Below, one piece after another: positions 34,400-43,401 of a stretch of 64,000 nucleotides of DNA (position 1 is the stretch's first letter; the number at the start of each line of letters is the position of its first letter). The notes beneath the pieces were generated by a model. It was not told the origin of the DNA. It made no database searches and worked only from the letters and a program-made list of their open reading frames with translations. Source of the DNA: an uncultured Gallionellaceae bacterium (lineage in GTDB: Bacteria; Pseudomonadota; Gammaproteobacteria; Burkholderiales; Gallionellaceae). The translations under genes and the position numbers were made by a program. Location: the NCBI GenBank assembly GCA_903847155.1, contig CAINCU010000028.1, forward strand, positions 186,001-250,000, read 5' to 3'.

Positions 34400-35800
34400 C
34401 TACTCCCCGCCGCCGTCCAATCCCAATTCCTGAATCTTGCGCGTGATGGTGTTGCGTCCCATGCCGAGCAGGTTGGCGGCTTCGATACGCCGTCCGCCTG
34501 TATGTTGCAGTGCTTGGGTGATGAGGGTGCGTTCAAATTCCTTGGTGAACGTGTCGAGGATGTTCGGCTCGTTGCGTTGCAGGGCGAGCGCGGCTTGTTG
34601 TGCGAGCGAGCTGCGCCAGTCGCTGAGCGCGGGCGCGGCGCTTGAGGCGGTGCGCCATTCTGCGGGCAGGTCGGCGATTTCCACTTGTTGCGTGGGCGTC
34701 ATCACCGTGAGCCAGTGGCACAGGTTTTCCAGTTGGCGCACGTTGCCGGGGATGTCTTGCGCGGCGAGGTAGTTGAGCGCGGCTTCGCTCAAAATCTTTT
34801 GCTCCACGCCCAATTCTTTCGCGCTCTTTTGCAGGAAGTGTTTCGCCAGCACGGGAATGTCTTCGCGCCGTTCGCGCAGCGGCGGCAGGCGCAGGCGGAT
34901 GACGTTGAGGCGGTGGAACAGGTCTTCGCGGAACAGCCCCTGCTTCACGCGCTCGTCCAGATTCTGGTGGGTGGCGGCGATGATGCGCACGTTGGCCTTG
35001 ATCGGCTGATGGCCGCCGACGCGGTAGAAATTTCCGTCCGACAATACGCGCAGCAAGCGTGTCTGCAACTCGGCGGGCATGTCGCCGATCTCGTCCAAAA
35101 ACAGCGTACCGCCTTCGGCTTGTTCGAAGCGTCCGTGGCGTGTGGTGGTTGCGCCGGTGAACGCGCCGCGCTCGTGGCCGAATAATTCCGATTCAAGCAA
35201 ATCCTTGGGGATGGCGGCGGTGTTGATGGCAACGAAAGGCTTGTCGGCGCGCAGACTGTGGCGGTGCAGCGCCTGCGCTACCAGTTCCTTGCCGGTGCCG
35301 GATTCGCCGTTGATGAGCACGGTGGCGTTGGATTGCGCCAAGCGTCCGATGGCGCGAAACACTTCCTGCATGGCGGGCGCGTGGCCGAGGATGTCCGGCG
35401 CATCCGGCGCATCGTTGCCGCTGATGTTCTTGCGCTGGCTTTGCGCCAAGGCGCGGCGTATCAGTTCGACCGCGTGGTTCACATCGAACGGCTTGGGCAG
35501 ATACTCGAACGCGCCGCCCTGGAACGAAGACACGGCGCTTTCCAGATCGGAATAGGCGGTCATGATGATGACTGGCAGCAGCGGATGATCGCGGCGTAGA
35601 ATTTGCAGCATGTCCAGCCCGGAACTGCCGGGCATGCGGATGTCGCTGATGACCATCTGCGGCAGGCTATTGGAGAGCTCCTCCAGCGCTTCGTCGGCGG
35701 AAGCAAAGCTTTTATATTCGATCTGCTCGCGTGCCAGAGCTTTTTCCAGCACCCAGCGGATGGAGCGGTCGTCGTCGATGATCCAGACTGGTTTGCTCAT
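34400..35800 (-). CDS. ntrC: Nitrogen regulation response regulator NtrC
   Basis: 466 residues. Receiver domain with Asp53 (MVISDIRMPGSSGLD), AAA+ sigma-54 activator domain with GESGTGKELVAQALH, the sigma-54 contact loop ERGAFTGATT and GTLFLDEIGDMP, and a C-terminal Fis-type helix-turn-helix (RRIEAANLLGMGRNTITRKI). When phosphorylated by NtrB it activates sigma-54 promoters such as those found here before torF and glnA. It lies 2 bp after ntrB; its end abuts repeat F. Confidence 0.97.
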   Translation of the reverse strand: MSKPVWIIDDDRSIRWVLEKALAREQIEYKSFASADEALEELSNSLPQMVISDIRMPGSSGLDMLQILRRDHPLLPVIIMTAYSDLESAVSSFQGGAFEYLPKPFDVNHAVELIRRALAQSQRKNISGNDAPDAPDILGHAPAMQEVFRAIGRLAQSNATVLINGESGTGKELVAQALHRHSLRADKPFVAINTAAIPKDLLESELFGHERGAFTGATTTRHGRFEQAEGGTLFLDEIGDMPAELQTRLLRVLSDGNFYRVGGHQPIKANVRIIAATHQNLDERVKQGLFREDLFHRLNVIRLRLPPLRERREDIPVLAKHFLQKSAKELGVEQKILSEAALNYLAAQDIPGNVRQLENLCHWLTVMTPTQQVEIADLPAEWRTASSAAPALSDWRSSLAQQAALALQRNEPNILDTFTKEFERTLITQALQHTGGRRIEAANLLGMGRNTITRKIQELGLDGGGE

Positions 35801-35802
35801 AA

Positions 35803-36882
35803 TTATTTTTCCATGTTAGTGAGCGGCAGCGTAACCGTGAAACAGGTACGCCCCGGCTCGCTTTCAAATTCGATGCTGCCTTGGTGCTGGCTCACGAAAT
35901 CCTGCGCCAGCGTCAGCCCCAGACCGTGCCCGTCGGCACGACCAGATACCAGCGGATAAAAAATCTTGTCGCGCAGATGCGCCGGAATGCCGGGGCCGTT
36001 GTCGATGATTTGCAATTCGACGGCGAGGCGATGGCGTTTCTTCATCAGCGTGACCTGGCGCGTGATGCGCGTGCGCAAGGTGATGGTGCCTTTGCCTTTC
36101 ATGGCTTGTGCGGCGTTGCGCACGATGTTGAGTACGACTTGAATGAGTTGCTCTTTGTCGCCGTGCAACTCGGGCAGGCTCAAGTCGTAATCGCGCTGGA
36201 TGACCAAGCCTTCCGGCAGTTCGGCCAGCACCACACTGCGCACGCGCTCCAGCACTTCGTGGATGTTGAGTGCACTGAAATGGGGCGCATGTTGCGGCGT
36301 GAGCAGATTTTCCATCAGCGAGCGCAGGCGATCCGCCTCCTGGATCACCACTTGCGTATATTCGCGCAGGGCGGGTTTTTCCAGCTCCTGCTCCAGCAAT
36401 TGCGCCGCGCCGCGTATGCCGCCCAGGGGGTTTTTGATCTCGTGCGCCAGATTGCGCAACAGCAGGCGGTTGGCCTGTGTCTGATCGAGCATCTGCTCTT
36501 CGCGTGCCAGTTTCAGCGGGCGGTCTATGGTATGAAATTCGAGCAGCAGCGCATGGTGGCTGAGGTGGATAGGCGTTACGGTGCAGCTCAAATGCAGCTT
36601 GTAGCCGAGTGTGTAGGTGCCCAGCATCAGGTCGTATTCGATGTGGCTGGCATGGCTGGCCAACGCCGATTGCATGGCGCTGAACAACTGCTCGGTATGG
36701 GTGAAAGCATGCTGCAAAGGATGACCCAACAAGTTGCTGTGGCTTACGGCAAACAGATGCTCCGCCGCCGGATTAAGATAGGCGATGCGCGACTGGTCGT
36801 CCAGCAGAATGACGGCGGTGGAAAGATGCTCTAGCGAGGGCAGTGGTGTGGTTGGCATGTCGTATACTGGAGCAGAAAACAT
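35803..36882 (-). CDS. ntrB: Nitrogen regulation sensor kinase NtrB
   Basis: 359 residues (351 if the second ATG at 36858 is used; neither has a strong ribosome site). Soluble histidine kinase with an N-terminal PAS domain (STAVILLDDQSRIAYLNPAA), phospho-acceptor His147 in RNLAHEIKNPLGGIRGAAQLL and an ATP-binding domain with QIIDNGPGIPAHLRDKIF and GRADGHGLGLTLA. GlnB/GlnK proteins control its kinase/phosphatase balance. Order ntrB-ntrC with a DUF4124 gene and glnA upstream is standard for betaproteobacteria. Confidence 0.96.
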   Translation of the reverse strand: MFSAPVYDMPTTPLPSLEHLSTAVILLDDQSRIAYLNPAAEHLFAVSHSNLLGHPLQHAFTHTEQLFSAMQSALASHASHIEYDLMLGTYTLGYKLHLSCTVTPIHLSHHALLLEFHTIDRPLKLAREEQMLDQTQANRLLLRNLAHEIKNPLGGIRGAAQLLEQELEKPALREYTQVVIQEADRLRSLMENLLTPQHAPHFSALNIHEVLERVRSVVLAELPEGLVIQRDYDLSLPELHGDKEQLIQVVLNIVRNAAQAMKGKGTITLRTRITRQVTLMKKRHRLAVELQIIDNGPGIPAHLRDKIFYPLVSGRADGHGLGLTLAQDFVSQHQGSIEFESEPGRTCFTVTLPLTNMEK

Positions 36883-36895
36883 GCCAAGCTAATTT

Positions 36896-37372
36896 CTATT
36901 TGAGATGACTCAGTTCGGTTTTCAGCGCTTTGACATTACTTTCGTGTGCCGTTACATCGTCTTGCGCAGCACTGACATTTGCCTGGTATTTTGCTACGTT
37001 GCGAAAAGTCTGGCCGTTCGCGTTTTTGTAAACCTCCGGGGTGTCCTGAACCTGTTGCAAATTGGCGCGCGCATCGTCCAAAGCTTTTTGCTCGGTGGCA
37101 AGCTCGTCTTCCAGAATTGTGCGGCGTTTGTCATCGCGTCGCGCCTGCGTCGCGCCGTCCACACGAAAATCTGAATCGTTGTTGCGAGTTTTCGGCACGC
37201 GTTGCGCTTCCATGGTGGGCAATGGCTCCAACTCAAGTTTCTTACCCCCTTTAAGCGGGGTACTGGAGTAAGTTACGCGACCGTCTTTATCCACGCGCTT
37301 GTAGATTTCCGCATGCGAAATTCCAGCGAATATAATGGCGCAACTCAAAATTGCCAAACGGAATCGATTCAT
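36896..37372 (-). CDS. DUF4124 domain periplasmic protein
   Basis: 158 residues from ATG 37372 with GAGG 7 bp upstream; a longer frame to 37474 runs over the glnA terminator and is rejected. Signal peptide MNRFRLAILSCAIIFAGISHA, then DUF4124: EIYKRVDKDGRVTYSSTPLKGG. The rest is a coiled coil (ILEDELATEQKALDDARANL, AQDDVTAHESNVKALKTELS). It sits between glnA and ntrB, a conserved location in betaproteobacteria, but its function is unknown. Compare the partial gene at 1-449. Confidence 0.85.
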   Translation of the reverse strand: MNRFRLAILSCAIIFAGISHAEIYKRVDKDGRVTYSSTPLKGGKKLELEPLPTMEAQRVPKTRNNDSDFRVDGATQARRDDKRRTILEDELATEQKALDDARANLQQVQDTPEVYKNANGQTFRNVAKYQANVSAAQDDVTAHESNVKALKTELSHLK

Positions 37373-37432
37373 GGTCATACCTCGTAACACGGTGTGCAGA
37401 GTATAGGTTAAGCCCCGCACAGAAACAAACCC

Positions 37433-37462
37433 GCAATAAAAACGGAGCCGCGAGGGCCCCGT
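37433..37462 (-). terminator. Intrinsic terminator of glnA
   Basis: ACGGGGCC, loop CTCGC and GGCTCCGT (one G-U pair) followed by TTTTATTG on the minus strand, about 25 bp after the glnA stop. Confidence 0.85.
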
Positions 37463-37484
37463 CCTTAATACCATCCAAAACAGC

Positions 37485-38900
37485 TTAGAGGCTGTAATAC
37501 ATGTCGAACTCGACCGGGTGAGTGGTCATGCGGATACGGTTCACATCTTCCATCTTCAAATCGATGTAAGCATCGATGAAGTCGCTGGAAAACACACCGC
37601 CACGGGTCAGGAACTCGCGGTCTTTGTCCAGCGCAGCCAAGGCTTCGTCCAACGATGCGCAGACGGTTGGGATCTTTGCATCTTCTTCCGGCGGCAAGTC
37701 GTACAGGTTCTTGTCAGCAGGATCGCCGGGGTGAATCTTGTTCTGGATACCATCCAGACCGGCCATCATCAGCGCGGCAAAGCACAGATACGGGTTGGCG
37801 GAAGGATCGGGGAAACGTGTTTCGATGCGGCGTGCCTTGTCGCTGGTGACGTGAGGAATGCGGATCGAAGCGGAACGGTTCTTTGCCGAGTAAGCCAACT
37901 TCACCGGAGCTTCGTAGTGCGGAACCAGGCGCTTGTAGGAGTTGGTGCCGGGGTTGGTGATCGCGTTCAATGCCTTGGCGTGCTTGATGATACCGCCGAT
38001 GTAGAACAATGCGGTCTCGGACAGTCCGGCATAGCCGTTGCCTGCAAACGTGTTCTTGCCGTCTTTCCAGATGGACTGGTGCACGTGCATACCGGAACCG
38101 TTGTCGCCAACGATGGGCTTCGGCATGAAGGTCGCGGTCTTGCCGTATTGGTGGGCAACGTTTTGCACCACGTATTTCAGGGTTTGTGTCCAGTCGGCGC
38201 GCTTGACCAGCGTGCTGAACATGGTGCCGATTTCGCATTGACCGGCATTGGCCACTTCGTGGTGGTGAACTTCGACCGGGATGCCGATCTCTTCCAGTGC
38301 CAGACACATTGCGGCGCGAATGTCGTTCAGGCTATCCACGGGAGGAACGGGGAAATAGCCGCCCTTCACGGTAGGACGGTGGCCGGTGTTGCCGCCATCA
38401 TAATCGTGCCCGGTTGACCATGCGCCCTCTTCCGAATTGACCTTGACGGAGCAACCGGACATGTCGATCTTCCATTGCACGGAATCGAAAATGAAGAATT
38501 CTGGCTCGGGACCGAAGTAAGCTGTGTCGCCAATACCGGAGGACTTCAAATAAGCCTCGGCGCGTTTGGCGATGGAGCGCGGGTCGCGGTCGTAGCCTTT
38601 GCCGTCGGTTGGCTCGATCACGTCGCAGGTCAGCACGATGGTGGGTTCGTCGAAGAAAGGATCGACATAAACGGAATCGGGATCCGGCAGCAACAGCATG
38701 TCGGAAGCTTGAATGCCCTTCCATCCGGCGATGGATGAACCGTCGAAAGCGTGGCCGCTTTCAAACTTGTCGGCATCAAAATGTGAAACAGGCACGCCCA
38801 CGTGCTGTTCTTTGCCCTTGGTGTCTGTGAAACGCAGATCGACGAACTTGATGCCTTGTTCTTTGATCAGTTTCAGAACGTCGGCGGCTGATTTAGACAT
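37485..38900 (-). CDS. glnA: Glutamine synthetase type I
   Basis: 471 residues from ATG 38900 ([16 protein letters not shown]), preceded by GGGAG; a longer frame is excluded because it runs into the sigma-54 leader. The domain markers are [28 protein letters not shown], the ATP/metal signature [14 protein letters not shown] and the adenylylation Tyr in [10 protein letters not shown] (about residue 399), so activity is likely controlled by GlnE. It assimilates ammonia into glutamine. Upstream lie a sigma-54 promoter and an NtrC-like palindrome. Confidence 0.97.
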   Translation of the reverse strand: MSKSAADVLKLIKEQGIKFVDLRFTDTKGKEQHVGVPVSHFDADKFESGHAFDGSSIAGWKGIQASDMLLLPDPDSVYVDPFFDEPTIVLTCDVIEPTDGKGYDRDPRSIAKRAEAYLKSSGIGDTAYFGPEPEFFIFDSVQWKIDMSGCSVKVNSEEGAWSTGHDYDGGNTGHRPTVKGGYFPVPPVDSLNDIRAAMCLALEEIGIPVEVHHHEVANAGQCEIGTMFSTLVKRADWTQTLKYVVQNVAHQYGKTATFMPKPIVGDNGSGMHVHQSIWKDGKNTFAGNGYAGLSETALFYIGGIIKHAKALNAITNPGTNSYKRLVPHYEAPVKLAYSAKNRSASIRIPHVTSDKARRIETRFPDPSANPYLCFAALMMAGLDGIQNKIHPGDPADKNLYDLPPEEDAKIPTVCASLDEALAALDKDREFLTRGGVFSSDFIDAYIDLKMEDVNRIRMTTHPVEFDMYYSL

Positions 38901-38972
38901 ACTCGAATCTCCCAATAAATTAAAAATAAGCTGTTTTGTGAAACGAACCGATTGATGAAACAAGCATCATGC

Positions 38973-38988
38973 AGCAGAAACTGTGCCA
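38973..38988 (-). promoter_or_regulatory. Sigma-54 promoter of glnA
   Basis: TGGCACAGTTTCTGCT on the minus strand has GG-N10-GC spacing and one mismatch to TGGCAC-N5-TTGCW. Initiation near 38963 would leave a leader of about 62 bases. Confidence 0.85.
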
Positions 38989-39051
38989 TCACCCCGAATC
39001 TTGCAAGGCGCACATTGTGCCATATTTGCCTAGCCGGTGGGCATTCAAAGA

Positions 39052-39070
39052 GCGCCCATGAATAGGGCGC
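39052..39070 (-). terminator. Weak hairpin after the CDF gene
   Basis: GCGCCC-TATTCAT-GGGCGC on the minus strand, followed by TCTTTG. It lies 18 bp after the CDF stop and may end that transcript; the T-run is poor. Its left arm also belongs to a TGGGC-N11-GCCCA palindrome centred at 39048. Confidence 0.45.
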
Positions 39071-39083
39071 CGACATGCCGTTG

Positions 39084-39100
39084 CGCACTAGTCTGGTGCG
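39084..39100. promoter_or_regulatory. NtrC-like site upstream of glnA
   Basis: CGCACT-AGTCT-GGTGCG matches TGCACC-N5-GGTGCA at 9 of 12 positions. Its centre is about 129 bp upstream of the predicted glnA start, the same distance as the distal site of torF. It overlaps the last codons of the CDF gene. Confidence 0.6.
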
Positions 39101-40263
39101 CCTCCCTGAAAGGCAAGAATGCTCCGAAAGTAAGGATCGTCAGCTGTAATGGCAGTACATTTGACACGCCATGCTTCGAGGTCAACCGGAGTATCAAACA
39201 GTAATTCGGCCTCGACCTTGCCTTCCAGATAATGCAGCACGATGCGCGTGGAGGCGGGTAGGTTTTCATCCAGACGCTGGGCCAGATGCGACAATAACAA
39301 ATGGCGTTGTGGCAGACGAGCATTGGGCTTGGCTTGCGCATCATCTTCCGAATCGATATGCACCATCACGTCCATCACATGATGATTGTTGAGCACTGCT
39401 CCGCGCGCCGCCTCGGCAATATAATGCCCTTCGGATACGCTGATTTTTCGTTCAACGATGATGTGTGCATCAACCAAGGCGTTGTCCGCCATCTTGCGCG
39501 TGCGCAATTCGTGCAGACCGAGCACACCTGGGGTTGCTTTCAAAGTGTTGCGGATCGCGCGCACTTCAGCCGCATCCAAGCCGGTATCCACCAATTCCAG
39601 CAACGCATCGCGCGCGAACTGGATACCCATATAGGCGATCATTACTCCCACCACGGCAGCGGCCACCAGATCAAGAAAGGTGTAACCCAGAAGATTGCCG
39701 ACGATGCCGACAATGACCACCAGCGAGGAGGCAGCATCGGAACGCGCATGCCATGCATTCGCCACCAGCATCTGCGAGCGTACACGCTGCGCCACGGCCA
39801 GCATGTAGCGGAACATGCCTTCTTTTGCGGCAAGGGCGACGATGGCTACCCATAATGTGACGGGATGAACTGCCTGTACCTGCGACGGATGTTGCAGACG
39901 CATACCGGCAGCAATGAGCAAACCCACGCCGAGTGCGGCGAGACCGGCACCGAGGATCAGTGAAGCTGCAGTCTCAATGCGCGCATGGCCGTATGGATGG
40001 TCGGCATCAGCGCGCTTGTTGCCGTGACGATTGGCAAACAACACCAGCACATCTGACAGCAGGTCGGACAACGAATGTAAACCATCCGCCATCAGCGATT
40101 GCGACTTGCCGAAGAAGCCCGCCAGTACTTGCATCACAGTCAGACACAGGTTGATGAAAATACTCACCCATGTGCTTTTGCGTGCCGCTGCAAAACGCAC
40201 TGGATGTGCAGGTTCGAAGGCGGCTGATTTGTCGTGCGCGTGTTCTTGCATTTGATTTTTCAT
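39088..40263 (-). CDS. Cation diffusion facilitator (CDF) transporter
   Basis: 391 residues, six membrane helices and a cytoplasmic C-terminal domain. Metal site residues are seen in SLMADGLHSLSDLLSD (Asp60, His63/Asp67) and NAWHARSDAASS. The His-rich N-terminus (MQEHAHDKSAAFEPAHP) is typical. The C-terminal part is about 90 residues longer than in FieF-type proteins (HLLLSHLAQRLDENLPASTR...), so it belongs to a longer subgroup. Likely exports Zn, Fe or Mn; the metal cannot be told from the sequence. It lies upstream of glnA with its end overlapping the NtrC-like site. Confidence 0.92.
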   Translation of the reverse strand: MKNQMQEHAHDKSAAFEPAHPVRFAAARKSTWVSIFINLCLTVMQVLAGFFGKSQSLMADGLHSLSDLLSDVLVLFANRHGNKRADADHPYGHARIETAASLILGAGLAALGVGLLIAAGMRLQHPSQVQAVHPVTLWVAIVALAAKEGMFRYMLAVAQRVRSQMLVANAWHARSDAASSLVVIVGIVGNLLGYTFLDLVAAAVVGVMIAYMGIQFARDALLELVDTGLDAAEVRAIRNTLKATPGVLGLHELRTRKMADNALVDAHIIVERKISVSEGHYIAEAARGAVLNNHHVMDVMVHIDSEDDAQAKPNARLPQRHLLLSHLAQRLDENLPASTRIVLHYLEGKVEAELLFDTPVDLEAWRVKCTAITADDPYFRSILAFQGGAPD

Positions 40264-40318
40264 TACAGTTAAGAGCGAATGCTGTCCAATCTAGCAGAGC
40301 CACCTCATCACTATTGGC

Positions 40319-40741
40319 TTAGTACTCTGCTTCACGGACTTGCGGCCTGCCTTCTACTTCCCAACGTGCAAAACCTCCGGCAAGGTTAAGTACTTTTTTG
40401 TAGCCCATCATCTGCAACACTGCAGCAGCCATGGCTGACCGGCCACTAGTAGCACAGTAGAGAACGATCTGCTGATCGCGCGCACCGGAAAGCGGCGGGT
40501 AGTGCTTGGGATAGCTTGTGTCGGCGGCTGCTTCGATGATGCCGCGCGGCACAAGATGAGCTCCTTCAATATGACCATGCTCGAACTCGGCAGACTCGCG
40601 TACATCGACAAGCAAAAGGTCTTCCTTTGCATCCAATTTGACCTTGAGCTCCTCAGGCGTGATCTCAGTAATGCAGGACTTGGCGGCGCGCACGAAGTCC
40701 ATCAAGCCCACAGGTTGCTCTGGTTTGTATAAGTTATACAT
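40319..40741 (-). CDS. Rhodanese-like domain protein
   Basis: 140 residues, a single rhodanese domain with no signal peptide. The active-site loop is IVLYCATSGRSAMAAA with catalytic Cys; the front half shows LLLVDVRESAEFEHGHIEGAHLVPRG. The loop size (CATSGRS) resembles sulfurtransferases. Its substrate is unknown. It stands 55 bp upstream of the CDF gene in the same direction and could share a transcript. Confidence 0.9.
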   Translation of the reverse strand: MYNLYKPEQPVGLMDFVRAAKSCITEITPEELKVKLDAKEDLLLVDVRESAEFEHGHIEGAHLVPRGIIEAAADTSYPKHYPPLSGARDQQIVLYCATSGRSAMAAAVLQMMGYKKVLNLAGGFARWEVEGRPQVREAEY

Positions 40742-40878
40742 TTAAAAACTATCCCTTCATTAAAGTAGTATTGGCAAATTGCAATTTGTGAATTTATGTC
40801 GTGTGGGAATAGCGTACGTTCCCCACATCAAATATCATCGTTCTGCTCTTGCTAGTAAATCGAAAAATCCGACTATCT

Positions 40879-41991
40879 TCAATCTCCCAAACTGGTTCCA
40901 ATATTTCGTGCGCTTTGTACCCAAGGATGATCGGGTGGCACCGTCTTAACTTTTCCCGCAACTTCTTCCAGCGCAACAGCCTTGGTGCTATCGCCTCGGG
41001 CGGCAACCATCACGCCATAATGCCCTTTGTCGATTAAGTCGGAGCAAGCGGTTCCCAACCGTGTGGCGAGCAGGCGATCCGCAGCGGAAGGGATGCCGCC
41101 GCGTTGCAGGTGACCGAGGATGGTGATGCGCGCTTCCAGTCCGGTCAGCAGTTCAAGTTGCTTGGCGAGGCGCACAGTTTTCTCGGCGTACTGTGTTTCG
41201 GATGCGACTTCGGGTTCTGTCTTTTTACCCTCTTTCTTTTTGCCCTCTTTCTTTTTCTGGGCTTCCAGTTGTTCTGCGTGTTCATGCACCGACAGCGCAC
41301 CTTCTGCGATGGCGACGATGCTGAAGCTCTTGCCGCGGCGACTGCGTTCGCGGATGGCTTCTGCCACGCTTTCAACTGTATAGGGAATTTCCGGGATCAG
41401 GATCACATCAGCGCCGCCGGCAATGCCTGCCCCCAGAGCCAGCCAACCGGCGCGGTGGCCCATGATCTCCACCACGATGATACGGTGATGGCTGTGCGCT
41501 GTGCTGTGCAGACGATCAATAGCGTCGGTGGCGATGCCCAACGCAGTATCGAAACCGAAGGTGATGTCGGTCAGCGCGACATCGTTGTCGATGGTCTTAG
41601 GCAGGGTGATGATGTTGAGTCCCTTTTCCTTGAGTCGCAGGGCATTTTTCTGTGTGCCTCCGCCGCCCAGACAAACCAGAACATCGAGATGGTTGTCATG
41701 GTAATTTCCCACTATCACATCGGTCATGTCCTGCACCTTGCCGCCAACCGGCATGCGGTGGGGTTTGTCCCGGCTAGTGCCGAGCAGTGTGCCGCCACGA
41801 GTCAGAATGTCGGATAGATCACCGGCTTCCATTCGCATAAAACGGTTTTCCATCAGACCGCGAAAACCATCGCGGAAGCCAATGAGTTGCATGCCGTAAT
41901 GGTTCAACGCAGACTTGCCGACACCGCGAATCGCCGCGTTCAGGCCGGGGCTGTCGCCGCCGGAGGTGAGAATTCCAATGGATTTTGTCAC
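40879..41991 (-). CDS. pfkA: 6-phosphofructokinase, GGGGT clade
   Basis: 370 residues. Substrate motifs [37 protein letters not shown] and [16 protein letters not shown] confirm a phosphofructokinase. At the Mg/nucleotide site the sequence is [10 protein letters not shown] (residues 107-116) where E. coli PfkA has GGDGS and PPi-dependent enzymes GGDD, so the conserved Asp is absent; that is a known variation in some bacterial lineages, and phosphoryl donor cannot be decided. A Lys-rich insert ([15 protein letters not shown], 246-260) is unusual. Confidence 0.88.
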   Translation of the reverse strand: MTKSIGILTSGGDSPGLNAAIRGVGKSALNHYGMQLIGFRDGFRGLMENRFMRMEAGDLSDILTRGGTLLGTSRDKPHRMPVGGKVQDMTDVIVGNYHDNHLDVLVCLGGGGTQKNALRLKEKGLNIITLPKTIDNDVALTDITFGFDTALGIATDAIDRLHSTAHSHHRIIVVEIMGHRAGWLALGAGIAGGADVILIPEIPYTVESVAEAIRERSRRGKSFSIVAIAEGALSVHEHAEQLEAQKKKEGKKKEGKKTEPEVASETQYAEKTVRLAKQLELLTGLEARITILGHLQRGGIPSAADRLLATRLGTACSDLIDKGHYGVMVAARGDSTKAVALEEVAGKVKTVPPDHPWVQSARNIGTSLGD

Positions 41992-42029
41992 AGCATGTGT
42001 TCTTCATTTAATGTAGGCCAGCATGATTA

Positions 42030-42085
42030 ACTATTGACCTCGTTCGGTCAACGAGTGTTTTCGAAAGAGTCTGCACTGTGCAGAA
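42030..42085. promoter_or_regulatory. Small palindromes in the pfkA leader
   Basis: TTGACC/GGTCAA (42035-42040/42047-42052) and CTCGTT/AACGAG (42040-42045/42051-42056) are mutually exclusive hairpins, and TCTGCAC-T-GTGCAGA (42071-42085) is a perfect palindrome. They lie between the EAL gene and pfkA. Role unknown. Confidence 0.4.
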
Positions 42086-42136
42086 GTTCAGGGTAGAGAA
42101 CTATCCTTGATTCTTCCGGAATACAAAATGTCAGCG

Positions 42137-43297
42137 CTAAAAGATGGCCTGATTTTCCAGTTCTTGCAGCAGTTCCAGAAGCGTGCTGGATTCCTTGGTC
42201 AGTAGCCGCAGCAATTCGGCAATTTCGTTATGCGGAGCATTGCACTCAACTGCTTCGATCAATTTCCTTCCCAGTTCGTGCAGGCGACGATGAGGATCTT
42301 CCAGCTTGTCAAAGGCACTGCGCCCCTTGAACTCTTGACCATGACCATATATCCAGCGCCCAAGTCTGCATTGGGTGTAATCCATTTCTGCCAGGAACCT
42401 TTTTACTTTGTAGTCAGATTCATCGAATGCAGAATTAACGATCAGGTCTATCAGCGTCTTGCGCCAATGAATGTGATCCAATTGAGCGATGTGAATTAAG
42501 CCGATTGGCAACCCTGACCAGCGGGAATCCTTTTTAATGAAAGCCAAGTATTCCGCCATCGGCAACGGATGTCCCATCCAGAATCCTTGAGCCTCCGTGC
42601 AACCGGCTTGCATCAGAAAATCGTAAATCTCGGAGGTTTCAACCCCTTCGGCAACGATGTCTATGCCTAATATATGCGCCATTCTGATGCTGGCTTGGAC
42701 GATTGCCGTGCTTTTCGGGTTTTCGTTCATGCGACTGATCAATCCCTTGTCGATTTTGATTACGCCGAAAGGCCATAGACTCAGGGTATCGATGGAAGAA
42801 AATCCTGTGCCGAAGTCATCCATCGCCAAGGTAATTCCCATATCAACAAGCGCTTGGAGATGCTTTCGCACGACAGGATTGCCCTTGTTCAGGATGGATG
42901 CCTCGGTAAATTCTATCTGCAGGTGCTTCGGATTAATGTTGCAACTCTGGATCGAATGGCGAATCAGGTCGGTCAACTCGGGTGATTCGAAATCCTGCGC
43001 GGTGAGATTGAACGAGATGGTGAGCGCATCGTTTACATCCTGAATGATGAGCAAATCGGCGACCAGTTTGGGGAACATCGCGAGCGCAATCTCGGTAATA
43101 AAGCTGGCTTCCTCGGCCAGCGGGATAAATTCCAACGGAAGAATGACCGTGCCGTCACGCTTGATCAGCCTCAGCAACGCTTCCGCGCCGCTGGCTTTGC
43201 CGGTGACCAGCGAAATCTTGGGCTGGTAATAGTATACAAGCCGACCATCAGCCAACGCCGATTCAAGTTCTGACAAAGAAATCTTATTGCTGTCCAT
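42137..43297 (-). CDS. EAL phosphodiesterase with C-terminal CZB domain
   Basis: 386 residues, cytoplasmic. EAL domain (about 1-255) with every catalytic residue: EALLR (39-43), Asn97, Glu129, Asp160-Asp161 in MDDFGTGFSS, Lys181, Glu217 in VAEGVET and Gln237, so it should hydrolyse cyclic-di-GMP. Residues 265-345 match the chemoreceptor zinc-binding domain: His275 (LDHIHWRK), Cys310 (CRLGRWIYGHG), His336 and His340 (DPHRRLHELG). CZB is better known on diguanylate cyclases and chemoreceptors. It predicts zinc- or redox-tuned c-di-GMP breakdown. Confidence 0.92.
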   Translation of the reverse strand: MDSNKISLSELESALADGRLVYYYQPKISLVTGKASGAEALLRLIKRDGTVILPLEFIPLAEEASFITEIALAMFPKLVADLLIIQDVNDALTISFNLTAQDFESPELTDLIRHSIQSCNINPKHLQIEFTEASILNKGNPVVRKHLQALVDMGITLAMDDFGTGFSSIDTLSLWPFGVIKIDKGLISRMNENPKSTAIVQASIRMAHILGIDIVAEGVETSEIYDFLMQAGCTEAQGFWMGHPLPMAEYLAFIKKDSRWSGLPIGLIHIAQLDHIHWRKTLIDLIVNSAFDESDYKVKRFLAEMDYTQCRLGRWIYGHGQEFKGRSAFDKLEDPHRRLHELGRKLIEAVECNAPHNEIAELLRLLTKESSTLLELLQELENQAIF

Positions 43298-43401
43298 GGC
43301 GTTCTAAAGTATTGATCATTACATTTATTTGCAGCTTTGCAGTAAATCCAATCTTCCATTCTACATTCAACTGTTGGTCAACATACTCAGCGCGGAATTG
43401 C

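Noticed and set aside
39048..39072. GCGCCCATGAATAGGGCGC as a repeat family member
   Set aside because: Shares only AATAGG; better explained as a hairpin after the CDF gene.
40300..40322. CTATTGGCTTAG at the end of the rhodanese gene as an eighth repeat copy
   Set aside because: Only about 9 bp resemble the right arm of copies F and G; no GCCCGTCAATAGG core nearby.
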